A program made the translations under genes and the position numbers. From Dryococelus australis (taxonomy: Eukaryota; Arthropoda; Insecta; Phasmatodea; Phasmatidae), in the NCBI GenBank assembly GCA_029891345.1, contig CM057009.1, positions 234,475,178 through 234,539,177 on the forward strand: a DNA stretch of 64,000 bases, written 5' to 3'. The notes beneath the pieces are model-generated. The model was not told the origin of the DNA. It saw only the letters and a program-made list of their open reading frames with translations, and did no database searches. Every line of letters starts with the position of its first letter. Position 1 is the stretch's first letter. Positions 22,750 to 35,374 of the stretch are shown in pieces.

Positions 22750-23800
22750 TGAACAAGGAAGGTATCAAAATTTCAAAGGACCTTTATTCAAAAGTGGGTT
22801 TCAAGCACAGCAGAACAGAAGGCAGAAAATGTCCATATGACAGATGGCAGGCAAGAAAAATGCAGTGCTCAGTAGGGCATATAAGCACCTCTGAGTGTGA
22901 TACAGGATGTGTACCATCTGATCATGAACCAATGATTTTGTGCAGCATCATGGCCCATTCCTTTGGTAGCATTGATTGAAGCTGTGGAGTCATCGCTGAC
23001 AGTTGGCCACATGCTGCCAGGCATCTCCTCATAATGTCTCAAACATGTTCAATTTTACCAGGGACCATGCAAACCAATCCATACAGCAAATATCACTTTC
23101 CAACAGTTCGGCGAAAGCTGCTGTTTATTCAATGGGGAGAAGTGCTGCTGTCCAGGATGAACTCGGGGTCCACAGATCCACAGGAAAAATCCACGTGATG
23201 AAGGAGAACCACGGTATGATATAACTCACTAGTGATTGAACCTGCTTGGAAAATATGGAGATCCATATGCTAACCAAGCATTACTTCTGCCTGAACAAAA
23301 ATTCCACCATCTGCAAACTGGTACCTTATGATGGTGAAGGAGAGATGATTCCATGTTCCCCACTCCAGATGAGCAAATGCCATCTGCAATGGGCAGGCAT
23401 CAATGGCCCAAACCATAATGGTAACTAAGTGAACAAACCACCTATGTGCAATCTCCTGGCTACTGCAAAATACAGTGTCTGGCAGCCAGTAGTGCATTGC
23501 ATGTATCTTGTGATTTATTCACTGTCTGCCATAAATCACTCCTCACTTATAAAACAACATACTGATCCTCTGTTGCCTTGGTTGCTCATGGATGACTACT
23601 ACTAATCTTTGGTGCAAGTGTTCCTGTTGTTTGAAATGTGGTACAAGCTCGTGAAATGATACTGTGTACAATTCTGAACTCCTCCGTCACACTAGCTATA
23701 CTTTCGACCTTCCAACTTCCCAATGAGTTGAGATCAGGGTACAATCATCCAAAAGTTGTCTATGAGGCTGTATGTTTGCCATATCAGACAACACGATGAT
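22750..23800 (-). pseudogene. Tc1-like transposase relic
   Basis: The minus strand preserves scattered Tc1 transposase landmarks. A TIMVWAI segment stands where family members have SVMVWG (about 23,430). AGSITSELYHTVVLLHHV, equivalent to the G-LT--RY---VL block, lies at about 23,190-23,245. A -PEFILD---PH piece matches the second catalytic region at about 23,140. A block corresponding to W-A-SPDLNPIEHVWD is at about 23,030-23,070, followed by AACGQLSAMTPQLQ. Catalytic residues are eroded (SST where DDN is expected) and several stops interrupt. This is an old, inactive copy unrelated to the neat Tc1 at 14.9 kb. Terminal repeats were not located. Confidence 0.65.
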
Positions 23801-24140
23801 GTTCAGTCCTATGTGCACTGTGCAATAGCTTTTACTGCAATGCTGGGCATACACTGTGTTCGTGCTTTATAGTATATTTTCACATGCCCACAGTACATCC
23901 TGCTAGGTATATGTACATGCCCTATTGTATCAAACCCTAGACAATCTCTTAATTGGTCTTTTAGTTGAGTATTCCTCTTCATTGTGTAATGAAAATATCT
24001 CCACTTTGTCTTTAATATTTGAACACAAATATAGTAACTCAACGTCACAAAAAAAAAGTCACATGAATGTTTACAAATAACTATTCATTAGGTCCCAAAA
24101 AATCTTAAAATTTATTTCAGACCCGTTGAAAAAATCAAAC

Positions 24141-24190
24141 TATATATATATGTGTGTGTGCAAACGCACACACACACACACATATTTATT
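24141..24190. repeat. TA/TG/CA microsatellite
   Basis: A short run of TATATA, TGTGTG and CACACA dinucleotides, in intronic A/T-rich DNA. Confidence 0.9.
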
Positions 24191-24523
24191 TATTTATATA
24201 AATCTTATATTAGCAAGGAGAATTAAAACTGTTAATTGCTTCCTTGCAAAAGGATTGTAATGACTAGCAAAAAAAACCACAATTTTGACTATAACTTCTA
24301 CCAACTCAACCTCAAAAACAAGTGGTATATTGTGAAAGAGTATTGGTATGTACCAGGTGCCGTTGAACAATCTCAGTGCTCTTTAAAATAATTACTGAGA
24401 GTTATGTTTTCATGTGAGGTAGAATTCAAAAGAACAAGGGTAACGTGACATGTTTCCGAAGACGGAGATCAAGAACAGTAGGCACAATTTAACAGATATT
24501 TTGTATTTTAAAAGTAGTTACTA

Positions 24524-26099
24524 CAGTAAACTCACGATTAACCGTGTTAATCGGGGCCTGAGAAAACACGAATACGTGAATTTGTATTAGAAAACCTGAA
24601 TAATCCAATTTACACATTTTTACCATTAATTGAACCGTGATGATGGCTCCAAAAATCGTGATAAAACACAGTACCTATTATACATTTCAAAGCAAACACA
24701 AATCACGCACTGTATGTGCAGGATTTAAGTACACAATACTTTATCAGATATTTATATTGCACCGAGAGTAGGTAATTAACTGTGCATTGAGTATACACTG
24801 TCTTTTGCCGGCGCCAGGCGAGCGTGTTAGGCGGGCGCCCCAGAGCGATAGATAAGCAGTCCGTAGTTCTGTGTGCGTCGCTTTCTCAACGTGCGTCACT
24901 CAGACCCGTCCTTTAGATAACAGAGTTAGTTGAAAGTTTAGAATGCGATGTATTAAAGACTAGACTATAACAGGACTTTAAATGAGGCAACCTGGCATTT
25001 AAACAATACAGTACAATCCCCATTAAAGAAAATAATGCTTACAATACAAAAGCTGATTAAAATTTTACCGACTTACGAACACACCCAACAGTTTAAAATC
25101 TCTGAAATGTTTAGTTTTTTGTTAAAATTTAAACACTTGATATGAAAGAAAAGTAAGAAAAGTTAAACCGTGCCTTTCTTGAAAAAGGCTTCAATCTTCT
25201 TTTGTTTGGCACAGGAATTGATGTTTTTGTTTATAACACACCATGCTCAAATATTTTATTATTTCTAACTTTTCCACGATAGTTTAAACTGTCCGTTTAT
25301 GCTTTAATGATGTTGCGAAAATGAGTGAACAATGACCTGGGTCACGATCGATAAACTGGAAAGACGTATTTCGTAGAGGGTAGGGGATGTTTACTGAGGC
25401 AGTGTCTAAACCAAAATGGAAAATTCAATATTTTGTAATTTGTCATTTCATAAATTTCACTTCGGAAGTTGTCGACAGTCACTATTTAGCACTCGTGGTA
25501 ACACATTTTTACATTAAAAGTGAAAAATATTTAAATCTAAATTTAATGCTTAAAACGGATGCAATATTTTAACAATCATCACTGGAATGCTGCACATACA
25601 TTTGGAATGCTGCACATACGTTAGTAAATAACCACTCCAAAGAAATTTGCTGCAGAATACATTAACAAAGCACAACAGTTACCTGCTTTTTAAAACATGA
25701 CTAGTGTATTTTATGAACAATTATTTGTTTTATCATGTGTTCATTTTGTATTTTTGCTAACATCCGCAGCTAGATAGGAAATACCAAATTACCAAATACG
25801 TCATCATTTTTGTATACAAAATTGGGTCACGTGATCATTTTGTCAACATAATCTGCCATTTCGGACACGGCCTGAGATGAGTCACAGTCCAATGCGCTTC
25901 AATGGACGGAAATGGTTGTCTCAAGCAGGACTCTGTAACAGGCTGACAGTTTAAAGAGATAAACATCGGCTCATGCGGCAGAGCGATAGACAAACCATAC
26001 TGCTGCTTGTTAAACGACACACTATACAGCATCGCCTGACCGCCGCACGGATAAGCCAAAAACCTGTTAAGCGAAGTTCGATAAAGCGGGAGAGTATTG
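24524..26099. mobile_element. Putative pogo/Tigger-like nonautonomous element, second family
   Basis: The left end is CAGTAAACTCACGATTAACC preceded by TA. The right end, in reverse complement, starts CAATACTCTCCCGCTTTATC and is followed by TA. Both look like pogo termini, with an inner region of the 'gattaaccgtgttaatcgggg' or 'ttatcgaacttcgcttaac' kind, although the two ends agree only partly. If they belong together the element is 1,576 bp with no transposase. Its interior at 25,440-25,640 matches 54,320-54,490. Two separate half-elements are possible. Confidence 0.45.
25440..25640 (+). repeat. Dispersed repeat, copy 1
   Basis: This shares GTTGTCGACAGTCAC, an AAATATTTA-ATCTAAATTTAA stretch and the ATACGTTA-TAAATAA end with 54,320-54,490 in the same orientation. 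This copy has an internal 20-bp duplication (GGAATGCTGCACATAC twice, 25,583-25,620). The family is unknown. Confidence 0.7.
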
Positions 26100-27239
26100 T
26101 ATAAAAATTTTTATAACAATTTCAGTTTTCAATTTTTATTGGCTCTAAAATTGTTTTCCTTAGGTCAATTACTATAAAGGTTTGCTGTCTGAACTCTTAA
26201 TCAGGTCTTTCATTCATAGTGCTACTGTAACAACCGCTATTCAAGTGATGTTCAAGTGATTTGACTGTACCTGTGACAATTCTATTATTGTGCCCAGAAG
26301 TATGAAGTAGTGAGTATTGTCAATACTTTTTCTAGTTAGTACTTGAGAATCAAGAAAAAGGAATATCTTTGTATCTTTAGTCCATAGTTAAATTTGTTCT
26401 GTAAATATTTCTGAATTTATAACATAGTTTTTGGTGAAAATAAATACCTCATTATTTCAAATTTTAAGAACAATATAACAAAAAATATTAATAAAAATTA
26501 TTTGAAAGAAAGAAAAAAACATTTCCTTACTTTGAAAAGTTAAATTTGTCATACCAGAAATTGTGATTGTAAACTACTGACATACAGGTTGTATCCGACG
26601 AAATGTTACAACATTTATTCCTTATACAAAAGGAAACGAAAAACCTAATATGACCTATGGCCTAAAGTAATTATTTAGAAAGGTATGCACCTTGAAAGCA
26701 CAAAGTTCAAACAGGAATTTGTTAATCCATTTAAAAAATATATGTGAAATCAAGCAGCAAATTTCAGTATGATGATTTTTTCGATAAATTTGTTAAAAGA
26801 ATGCTTATTTGATTTGTAATATTATCTCATTAACAAATAAAAATGTGTCATGGTATTGTTTACAATTGCATAACAATTAGCTTAAATGTCTATATTTTGA
26901 CAGATTATAAATGTTATAAATGTTGAAATGAACAAAAAACTATTGCCTTGATGCAACTCTCTCAAGCCAAAATTTCTTACCAAAAAACTAAGATTTTGGA
27001 TGGGTGGGGTACAACGCCTGGCAGCTATGCAAACTGTGTTTCGTAAACTGACCGCCAGTGGGAAATATGTGTGGGCTGGTATATATGAAGACAGATAATG
27101 TTGAATACACAATATACCCAGCATGACTGTTGTAAACCTGCTATTGAGAAACCTGTGTTGTACCAGTGGAATGGTGTGTTCTGATGGTTGACACATAGGT
27201 TCAGTAATGGAACAGTACTGCTTGTAACAGCTCACCATT

Positions 27240-27965
27240 ATGCACTTAGCATAAAGTGCTGCTAACTGTAATGCTGTAGCAGCAGCACAGTTGTGTGCAG
27301 AGAGGTTTCTACAATGCCGCCATCATAAGCACACTATGTTTCAACGACTTCACCAGTGGCTTCGTGACACCAGTTCACTGGTAGTAAAAAAAGACAGAAA
27401 ACTGTGTGCAGAGCGTCAAGATACCTGCATTTTAAGAAGATATTCTCGGAGCTGTGAGTGATGCACAAGAAGTTCTCAGAGCTGTGAGTGATGTACCTTC
27501 TACCAGTACATGTGTAATCTCAAATGATGATGGAGCATGTCATACGACAGCATGGTGCCTTCTTCATGAGCAATTGCTGTTACCATATCACCCGTAATGT
27601 GTACAACATTTATCCCCAAATTATTTCCCAAGATAACTTCAGTTTTGCATATTATTTCTGCAGTAGTTTCCCACTATACCTCACTTCCCACTTTTGGTGC
27701 TCTTCAATGACAAGGAAATATTCAAGCAAGATAAGATATTTAACAGAAATTTAGTAAACATCTGGGCTAAAGAAAATCTACAAGCACATCAGGTGAGATT
27801 CTCAATCAATGTGTAGTTTAACATCATCGACGACCACCTAATAGGGCCATTTGTGCTTCCTAATTGTCTGACTGATGTGCTGTACCATGAATTTTTGCCT
27901 GAGACACTGCCTGTATTTTTGGCAGATGTACCACTTGGTGTTACACACTACCTGATTTCAGCACA
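27240..27965 (+). pseudogene. Mariner-like (DUF4817-type) transposase relic, 5' half
   Basis: The plus strand shows, in shifting frames, the N-terminal DUF4817 region (HTMFQRLHQWLRDTSS at about 27,335-27,390), a STSTRVISNDD-like part, and a QFCILFLQ then VLFNDKEIF part (family FTDEATF) at about 27,640-27,725. It continues with NIWAKENLQAH (27,760) and DHLIGPFVLPNCLTDVLYHE followed by FLPETLPVFL (27,820-27,930). The first catalytic Asp region is altered (NDKE for TDEA), and multiple frameshifts are present. A possible left terminus TACAGGTTGTATC is at 26,584. The C-terminal half is missing here; an unlinked piece of the same transposase type is at 43,850-44,140. Confidence 0.75.
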
Positions 27966-28104
27966 ATGCACACAAAGGAAAAACACACATTCATTTGGAC
28001 AAAAAAGAACAAAGTGTTGCCAACTAACTGACACCGTACTGAAAAATAAATGTCCACTGATAAGTCAGCTGGTGGTACTGAAAGAAAAAGAAGACAACAA
28101 GTAA

Positions 28105-28960
28105 TGATGTGAATGTGGCATGTTTAATGCAATATTTAGTAGAAACTGTTCAGTGTTAATAGATGGTAGGCTCTATAAAATGTGTGATTCAAAGTGTACT
28201 GAATGACTTTGTGAGAACCTAATGGACAAATACTGTGTACGTGAACTGGTTGAAGACACAAGAAATAGCTTAGATGCGATATTGGAAAGCTTTGTCACAA
28301 AAAATTATGAAATGGAAAAACCGTAGAAAAATGTACACGTTTGTCAAAAAGAACTATCACTGGCTTCACCTTGCATTTCACTACCACCCCTGGTGGAGAC
28401 TACACAATTTTCAGTCTGAAGTGAGACAAACAATGAAGACCAAAAAATTTGTTCTCAGAAAAAGGCAAACAAAGAAAATCTTGTCACATAAGCACTATTG
28501 CATCTGGAATAGAACATAAAAATCTAGTCTTTGCCACATGGAAGAGCCTAATCAAGAACGGTAAACATACAGCTGCTGTCGACATCAAGCTTGCAAAACA
28601 ATCACTTTCTCAGACTTTGAAGAGAAAGGCAACACAAGTAGCCCCCAACAAAAGCATACCTTACACTCCAAAATAAGCCATTGTGGTGATTGCTGATTTA
28701 GTTCCAGGAAAGGAAGATCATTTAAACATTCAAGGTGGTGCCAAGATCAGAGGTGCAAACAATTCCACCATACAATGTTATTTCGAAGGCAAAGCCAAAT
28801 GCTATCCAAAAAATATAGTAGTTGATGAAAATGAAGCCTACTGCCCATTATAAAATTTGCTTGATCACAATGTGTACCATTTATATGAAGTGCAGTCGCA
28901 ACATTATGGAGCACTGGCTACCCGAAATTATGTACACACTCAACATGCATTATAAATGGG
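28105..28960 (+). pseudogene. Unidentified coding relic
   Basis: Two phases read long with few stops. In 28,109-28,324 a Cys-containing piece (CECGMFNAIFSRNC) leads to DKYCVRELVEDTRNSLDAIL, with one internal TGA. From 28,449 another phase runs with one TAA to about 28,850 and includes ADLVPGKEDHLNIQGGAKI and a Cys-containing QCYFEGKAKCYPKNIVVDE. The balanced composition differs from the flanking A/T-rich noise, which suggests a decayed protein-coding sequence. I do not recognise the family. It follows the mariner relic directly, but nothing ties the two together. Confidence 0.35.
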
Positions 28961-30179
28961 GCTTTTGAAAGTGGTGGGTATAGTACCTATAAAAAATATT
29001 TCTGGAACGATAACAAAAACAGGGATTCCAATATTATACTGTGTACAATAGCTCCTTTGGAAATGTTATGTATGGGCGGAGGTGCAAAAATGATCTTACT
29101 GCACAATCCAAGTACGTCTAGTACAAAATATTGATGGGCCTTAAATTTCAGACTGAAGAAAGAAAAGTGAAGAGAATATGAAGCTGGAATCTGCCAGTGT
29201 CATGGCACACACACATACGTGAACTTTGCCCAACTAACATCTCTCGGACATATGATACAAAGCTAAACACATACTACAGACAAAACTCAAGATAATTACC
29301 AATCATGGTTTCTCGAAAAATGGCCAATGTTTGGAAGAGTTCTTGTTTGATTTTGGACTGATTCTGACCCGCCCCCTATACACAAAAATCACCTTAAAAT
29401 TTTCCTTATGCCATTTTTGCACAGTTTTAATGGCAAAATTACATAGTATATTTGTTAAATACATTCAAATGGCTCCAGTTAATTGACTCGCAAGATCAAA
29501 TTTGTCCTATATTGATTGAATTTGAACCCAAACAAGTCAAAAATTGCATCCAAGATCAATTGTTTCTAGAGTGAAAATAACACATTGTTTTAAATGAAAT
29601 ATTAATTTATTTTAACATTTTCAAATCTTTAGGGAGATGTTATACCCAATATGAACATATACGCCCTCCCACTGTCCCTAAAATAAGCACAGCATTCTGA
29701 GGAATCTTTTAGCGAGAAAGAGCTACATTTTCACTGGCCTCTTACAGAAAAATCAGTTAAGTTGGCTAGTTCTCCCTCCAGCAATACAGAGGGCTGTGCT
29801 TGCACCCGTCAATCTATACTGTGTTCTGCCTCGCCAGTCACCTTAACATGCAGTGCCTAGCTGAGCACACACAGAAAGAAACTCAAAGTTGCCACTTATT
29901 TTGTATTTCAAAATTCACTGACATTTCCATGATTTCTATACAATAATTAATTTTTTTGCTGACCTTTTATTTAACAAATTTTTCTGTAAGGATATAGACT
30001 TTCTGACATCATAACACACTTTTACATCCAATTACTTCTTTGATCTAACTAAATTGCTCCCTACATAAATTTAAAAACTAATGATTTTGTTTACAATAAT
30101 GAAAACAATTTGATATGGCTCCAGTAGTAGTGCACAGTTGGTGATAGATTTGCCAAATATAGCATGCATTTCATGGAAT

Positions 30180-30330
30180 TCCCTGACAATAAGCTGCTGT
30201 GTTCAAAATTCCCTGATATATCCCTGCAGTTGTCAAAATCCCTGACATTTCCTTGTTTTCCAGGTTTTCCAGACGAGTGATAGCCATTGAATCCGCAAGT
30301 AGGCTCATGTTAACTAAAGCACAGCGCGTG
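30180..30330. repeat. CCCTGA / TTTTCCAGG repeat remnant
   Basis: Repeated short blocks (TTCCCTGA, ATCCCTG, ATCCCTGACATTTCC, TTTTCCAGGTTTTCCAGA) resemble subterminal sequence often found at the ends of hAT-like elements. A related tract (TTTCCAGGTTTTCC and TTTCAGGTTTTCCC) is at about 34,595-34,670 in the same orientation. They may mark the two sides of the hAT-derived unit between them, but they are not inverted, so the boundary is unproven. Confidence 0.4.
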
Positions 30331-30364
30331 CGCTGTCTCTCTCTCTCTTTCTCTCTCTCGCTGT

Positions 30365-30545
30365 CTGAATGAATAAATAAGTGGAAAGCATGTGGCCAGG
30401 GAGGCATGTGGTCTGTCGGTGCGTGGTCATGGGTCGCTGACGTGGGCGAAGGGGGGTGGGGGGTGCGTGTTTTCCCACCTTTAAGCACCGAGATCTGTTT
30501 TACTGATTCATTACAGCCAATATTGAATGTTTTTCAGTATTAATT
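30365..30545 (+). repeat. Fragment of pogo-like MITE (copy A/B family)
   Basis: It matches 7,170-7,315 in the same orientation (GAATAAATAA, GTGTGGTCTGT-GG-GGTGGTCATG, AGATCT-TTTTACTGA, ACAGCCAATATTG). It lacks both termini and abuts the 3' end of the hAT-like frame on its right. Confidence 0.75.
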
Positions 30546-31626
30546 TTCGTTGACGAGGTGCGACAATTGGACGAAATTGATGCTGCTGCAGAAAATAATG
30601 TCAGTTTCGGACACAACAACTTATCATTTAATGCTTCAGAAACAACCTTGAAATTTCTGGATTTCTTAAGAGCAGGGAAGCTTCTTTTAAATTGTGGATT
30701 CTTCTGTTTTACTTTATCTTTTGTCTGCTTCTCAACAGCTTCCACATATACCTGTAAATGTGGCAGTATTTCATGAGCCCTGTCAGCCACTTTCTTGTTA
30801 TCTACCCACCTTATATAGCAAAATTTAAGGGGGAATACTGTGTAACCTGTGCACGACGTGAAATCCACCCTCCACAGAGGAACATCCTTGAAATGAAAAT
30901 AAAGGGCCCTTAAGAATCTAGACAAGAACCATTCGGTCTTCTTCATTCCTTGACCACAGCTGCCAATGTTGATTAGGTCAAAACCTTCACAATTAATTTC
31001 TTGTTGCAATTCAGTTACCAAATCTTTACGTACTTTCCAGTTTACAGAAGGGCCATCCATAAAAATCTGAATTGTTTTTCTCAAATTTTCATGTCCTAAA
31101 GCACACTTCAGACCCTTTAAGAGATATTGTGTTTGAGTAGATGTTAGAAAAAACTGATATCAAATATCTAGATGTCACCTTTTTGAGATCTTCATCCCAG
31201 AATCTGACATGTATATCCATCTGTTCACGTTGAGCAACCTTATTCAGGGACTCATCAAACCCTACTCCTATCTCTGATGCTCTTTTTAGATGGTCTTCCA
31301 GTTCTCTTTCAAAATAGGGAGCTATACCATGGTTTAGCAAATAGCCAATTTTCGTGCGCTCCAACAACATTTTTGAGCACTCTCACAATCAGGAAAAATG
31401 AATTTAATGATAGATAAACCTTTGGCTGCACTGCGAAATGATGTATGACAGCCAATAGTGTGAAGCGCCCACAAAATTTTGGCTCACGTCACCTGTTCCC
31501 CCACAAGATACTTCTGAAGAACATTCGGCTTCTGTATCTCTTTGGTGTCTGTAGTTGATGCCTGGCTGCCAACAGATGGCATTAATTTACCACCCACATT
31601 ATCCAGCTGAATTTGTACTGGAGACC
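30500..31626 (-). pseudogene. hAT-like transposase-derived gene, exon 2 (broken)
   Basis: This is the second exon of a two-exon gene of the hAT-like family with a BED finger at the N-terminus. The acceptor TTCCTTCTTTTCAG is at 31,627-31,640 (minus strand); the exon opens GSPVQIQLDNVGG in the frame required by the phase-1 donor of exon 1. Next are LQKYLVGEQVT, a TGA stop, then ILWALHTIGCHTSFRSAAKG and FIFPDCESAQK. After a frameshift come ERTKIGYLLNHGIAPYF and GVGFDESLNK (31,089-31,370), and after another the block 30,500-31,084 with IQIFMDGPSVNWK, LINIGSCGQ and VFPLKFCYIRWVDNKKVADRA, all family hallmarks. The C-terminal third (HGNADVERGF region) is missing. One stop and at least two frameshifts make it a pseudogene. 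Confidence 0.82.
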
Positions 31627-33981
31627 CTGAAAAGAAGGAATGCTCTAATGCATAACAAAAACACGGCTTCACACATTTTGTGCTTAAAAGTGCTGATTTA
31701 GAATATAATTTTTTTCATAAATATTTATTTCCTATTTTAATGATAAATCCTGTCTCTGTGTTAATTTCCCCGCATTGTTTTGTGTTGTTAAATTGCCACA
31801 TTTAAAACCATTTCTAACTCCTGACTTCCACATGAGAAATTATGACTCGGTTACATTGTTTCTATTTACGTCACATTATTCAGGAATGTTAACTTACATA
31901 AGAGGACTTAACAGTACTGGGTGTCCAGAAGTTCCTTAGGCTGGATTTACAATAATCCGTCACATCCGTACGTCTTCCGAATAGCGTGACCAATATGGGA
32001 CATCCAATAATTTCATTGGAGTTCCGTGATTAGCTATTGGTCACATGAGGATATTGTATATCCAGCCTTAATCGTTCCCAAAAACACAAGATTTTTAATT
32101 CAGCATAGATAGGAAAAAACCACAGATTTGAGCGGTGAGGGGGGGGGGGGGGAAGCTAAAATGAAAAAAGTATATAAAGGCAAAGTCAGTAAAAGTACAT
32201 TACTTGGCGCAAGGAACTCATATGTAGTGGTTTTAATATCACTATCTTTAATTACAGTACGTAGCTATAAGAAAAACTTAAGAAATTCTGTTAAAAATTT
32301 GGCGGCGCTCGCCCCTACCATGTGCAACTCTCGCGCCTGGCGAGTTAGGCCGCGTGCAACGTATTAACTCATAAGCAGAGTTGCTGACTCACAATGTCCT
32401 CCAGCTAGGCGGCACACCCTGTACTGCTTATCTGCAGGCCAACTGTGCACAACTTGCTAAATGCTGTGTGCCTGTCAGCCATAATTTGAGCTATTTTCAT
32501 GCATCACCGACTATGCCTTATATCCCCACGTGCGAGTGGAATGATTGTCGGGCGTGTCATGTGTGCATGAACGTTCAGAATTGCATAGGCCATGTAACAG
32601 TACTACGTTAATGACAATTTTTAGGCTTTTGATTTTGGACTTCAGCTTACCGCACTGAGTTTAGAACTGAAAGTATTAATTATTGACTATATTTGTACGC
32701 AATTTTATTGAATTACTGTTTTTGTCTGCCCTAGTTTTTATTTTTGGTTTTACGCTTCGATTAGACAACTTGCTTACGTTTAGTAGTTAGAATTTAGACA
32801 ACTCCTGATAAGACAAAGTGAGTGGTAGCTAGAGTAAAACCGTAACAATTCTGGAGAAATATGAAATAATAAAAGGAAAGTACTGGTTGCGCAGCGCGGC
32901 GGCAAATATCTGGACCACCCCTCTTGACTCCGATATTGATGGGTGTCTCCATTGTACGTGAACAATTGTCAATAACTCTTATAATTAATTTGCGCATACC
33001 AATTACAGTACGCCGCATTCGTAAAAATGTTTACGGTCTTCTAAAAAGCAGTGACACTCGAGCCTAAATTACATTGACAGTTTTAACTTTTATCGGCGGT
33101 AACGAGAGGCTGTATTTATACATCTAGGGTATAATTTATTCTGTATTCGGCTGCTTATTAAAACATGATTTATCATCTGGTTTTCTCGCGAGAAGCACCT
33201 GAAACTGAACGTGAAGCTCAATAAATTAGAGACACCTCGCGCAATGTTCCAACTCTTCTAGGCAATAACGACATTATGTATTTATACGTCTTTGTATCAC
33301 TTTAATAATAAAACGTGTCCTTATTAAAACAAATTTATATAATTTAAATAAATTGCCCAGTTTACTCAACAGCAACAGAAACATCGCACATTATATTTAT
33401 AGTAATGAGACCTGTTAATAATACTTCTGGGACATCTTTCGTTTTTGAAATGTGTACATTTTATATGTAATTAGTACATAATTGAATTAATGGTTGTTTT
33501 TATACCATAGACGACTAAATGCGGACTTATTCGGCTTGGTAAAACACCATGACACTTATTAGTGTTTTAACATTGATACAAGAGGATGGTAAAATACACA
33601 TTCATCTGGCGCGGTCATTTTATTTGGAAGACATTTGGGGATTAAATGAAATTAGTAACGTGGACATCATTCCCGTCTCTGACAATACAACACCGACAAT
33701 GAGGGAGAGAAGTATCATTACAAGCAACACGGGATGCATGCAATGATTTCAGGGAAGCTTAAAACAGTCTAGCAGTCAGCAGTCGCGAGGCGTTGCAGAC
33801 TCGTAGCTTTCTAGCTTCCTACTGTGCTGGGTGGGTGGCAATTAAAGATTGCTATAAACTTCAACAGTTAAATAAAGCTTCGGGTATGTTACATTGTTAG
33901 TTTAAATGTGTAAATCAAGTGAAACATTTGGGACGATTAACACACACACAGCAGTAAAAAATACAAGCAGTTGTTACTTAC
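31627..33981 (-). other. 2.35-kb intron of the hAT-derived gene
   Basis: The donor is AAAG|GTAAGTAA at 33,981-33,974 and the acceptor TTCTTTTCAG ends at 31,627, both phase 1, so exons 1 and 2 join in one frame. The intron holds A/T-rich DNA, a G tract at about 32,137-32,151 and a CpG-richer stretch at 32,295-32,570. No gene was recognised inside. Confidence 0.7.
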
Positions 33982-34198
33982 CTTTGCTGCAAGAAGAAAT
34001 AGTTGCGGTTTGGTTCAAATGTGTAGAAAAGAATGCACTACCTTGCAAGTTTCTCGAGTAATCTGCAAGTATTTTTTGATGCAGTTTAGATTTTGCTTGG
34101 CTTAGAAATGCTTCCCTGCCTATTGTATCCATTTTAAAAATTGTAACACACATTTTGCACAGCGCACTGCCTCTATCTTTAGTGTCTTCTGAAGCCAT
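33982..34198 (-). CDS. hAT-derived gene, exon 1 with BED-like zinc finger
   Basis: ATG at 34,198 opens MASEDTKDRGSALCKMC. The motif C14-x2-C17, then REAFLSQAKSKLH with His40, is the layout of the BED-type finger that starts this hAT-like family; the first His is replaced by Gln34. The exon ends SSCSK plus one base at a near-consensus donor (AAAG|GTAAGTAA). Reading on without splicing meets a stop three codons later, so the splice is needed. Downstream, exon 2 carries a broken transposase core, so the gene as a whole is probably inactive, though a short fusion product up to the TGA at about 31,484 could still be made. Start choice: the first in-frame ATG. Confidence 0.65.
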
Positions 34199-34269
34199 GG
34201 AAATTCTGATTCGTAAGAGATGAATATCTAGTCGACATGATCACTTAATCATGTAGCAAATATATATTA

Positions 34270-34305
34270 TATCATGCATGCACGTGCGCACACACACACA
34301 CACTG
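34270..34305. repeat. CATG/CA microsatellite
   Basis: CATGCATGCACG is followed by a (CA)n run. Confidence 0.9.
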
Positions 34306-35212
34306 AAAAACAAGTGAGTGGTGTGACCTAGACGTTGAAAGAGGTAAGATGAGATACGCCTGCTTACATTCTTCCCCTCCTGAGAGACATGTCGCTCAAC
34401 GTGGGAAAATACTACGGCGGACAGGCGGGAACTGAGTGTGGGAAACTACTCCAGCCGGAAAAAGTGTTGCGCAATGTTGAAAAATGATTGTTCACATAAA
34501 ACTACCCTGACCTACCATCACAGTATTCTGTGATGAAACTCAAAACACCCAAAACGGGGGGAAAACAATGCCCTACAGAAGGACAAAATTCCAGACTATT
34601 TCCAGGTTTTCCCCGGGTCCTTTTCAATTCCATACTTTTTTCAGGTTTTCCCAATTTTCCTGGTTCAGTGACCACAATGCTAATTATAAGATAGAATAAT
34701 TCCCCAAGCTCATTTTCAAGATTATGACACGTAACCCATGGATATGAACATGGCTTGAATGAAAACCCACCCGATGCGAGATGGAATGCTGAAGCTGACC
34801 CTTTTTTTTTCAATCGGCCCCAGTAGAAAGAGCCTTACTCCATAGGTCAGCCCCTTTCGTTTCACGTGAGATGTGGGACAATTCCCTAGGTGTTTGGGGC
34901 AGAGTAATGAACAGTCCTCAAGAGGCCTATCCCCTGTGCTCTACTGGCCATGTCAGAGTTCAGACAATAGTGGCGCAACTTTGGAGGTGTTACAGGAGTA
35001 CATCTACCATTTTCCAACCTCCTTGGGGTAAGTCATGGATGCAGTACTTTTCCTTGTTTCGCATAGGATTTCTATTGTTAGCGTGTTATAATTGAGTGTT
35101 AGTAAAGGCTACATATGTGAAAATCATTCTTATCTTTCTCTACAATTTCTGTAACTATGTGAAACCTTTCCTCATTCTTCACTCTAATATCTATACTCAC
35201 GTGAACAGCCAG

Positions 35213-35373
<161 letters not shown>

Positions 35374-35374
35374 G

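Noticed and set aside
30180..34680. TTTTCCAGG tracts as terminal inverted repeats of the hAT element
   Set aside because: Both tracts are in the same orientation and only loosely similar, so they cannot be the inverted termini as read here.
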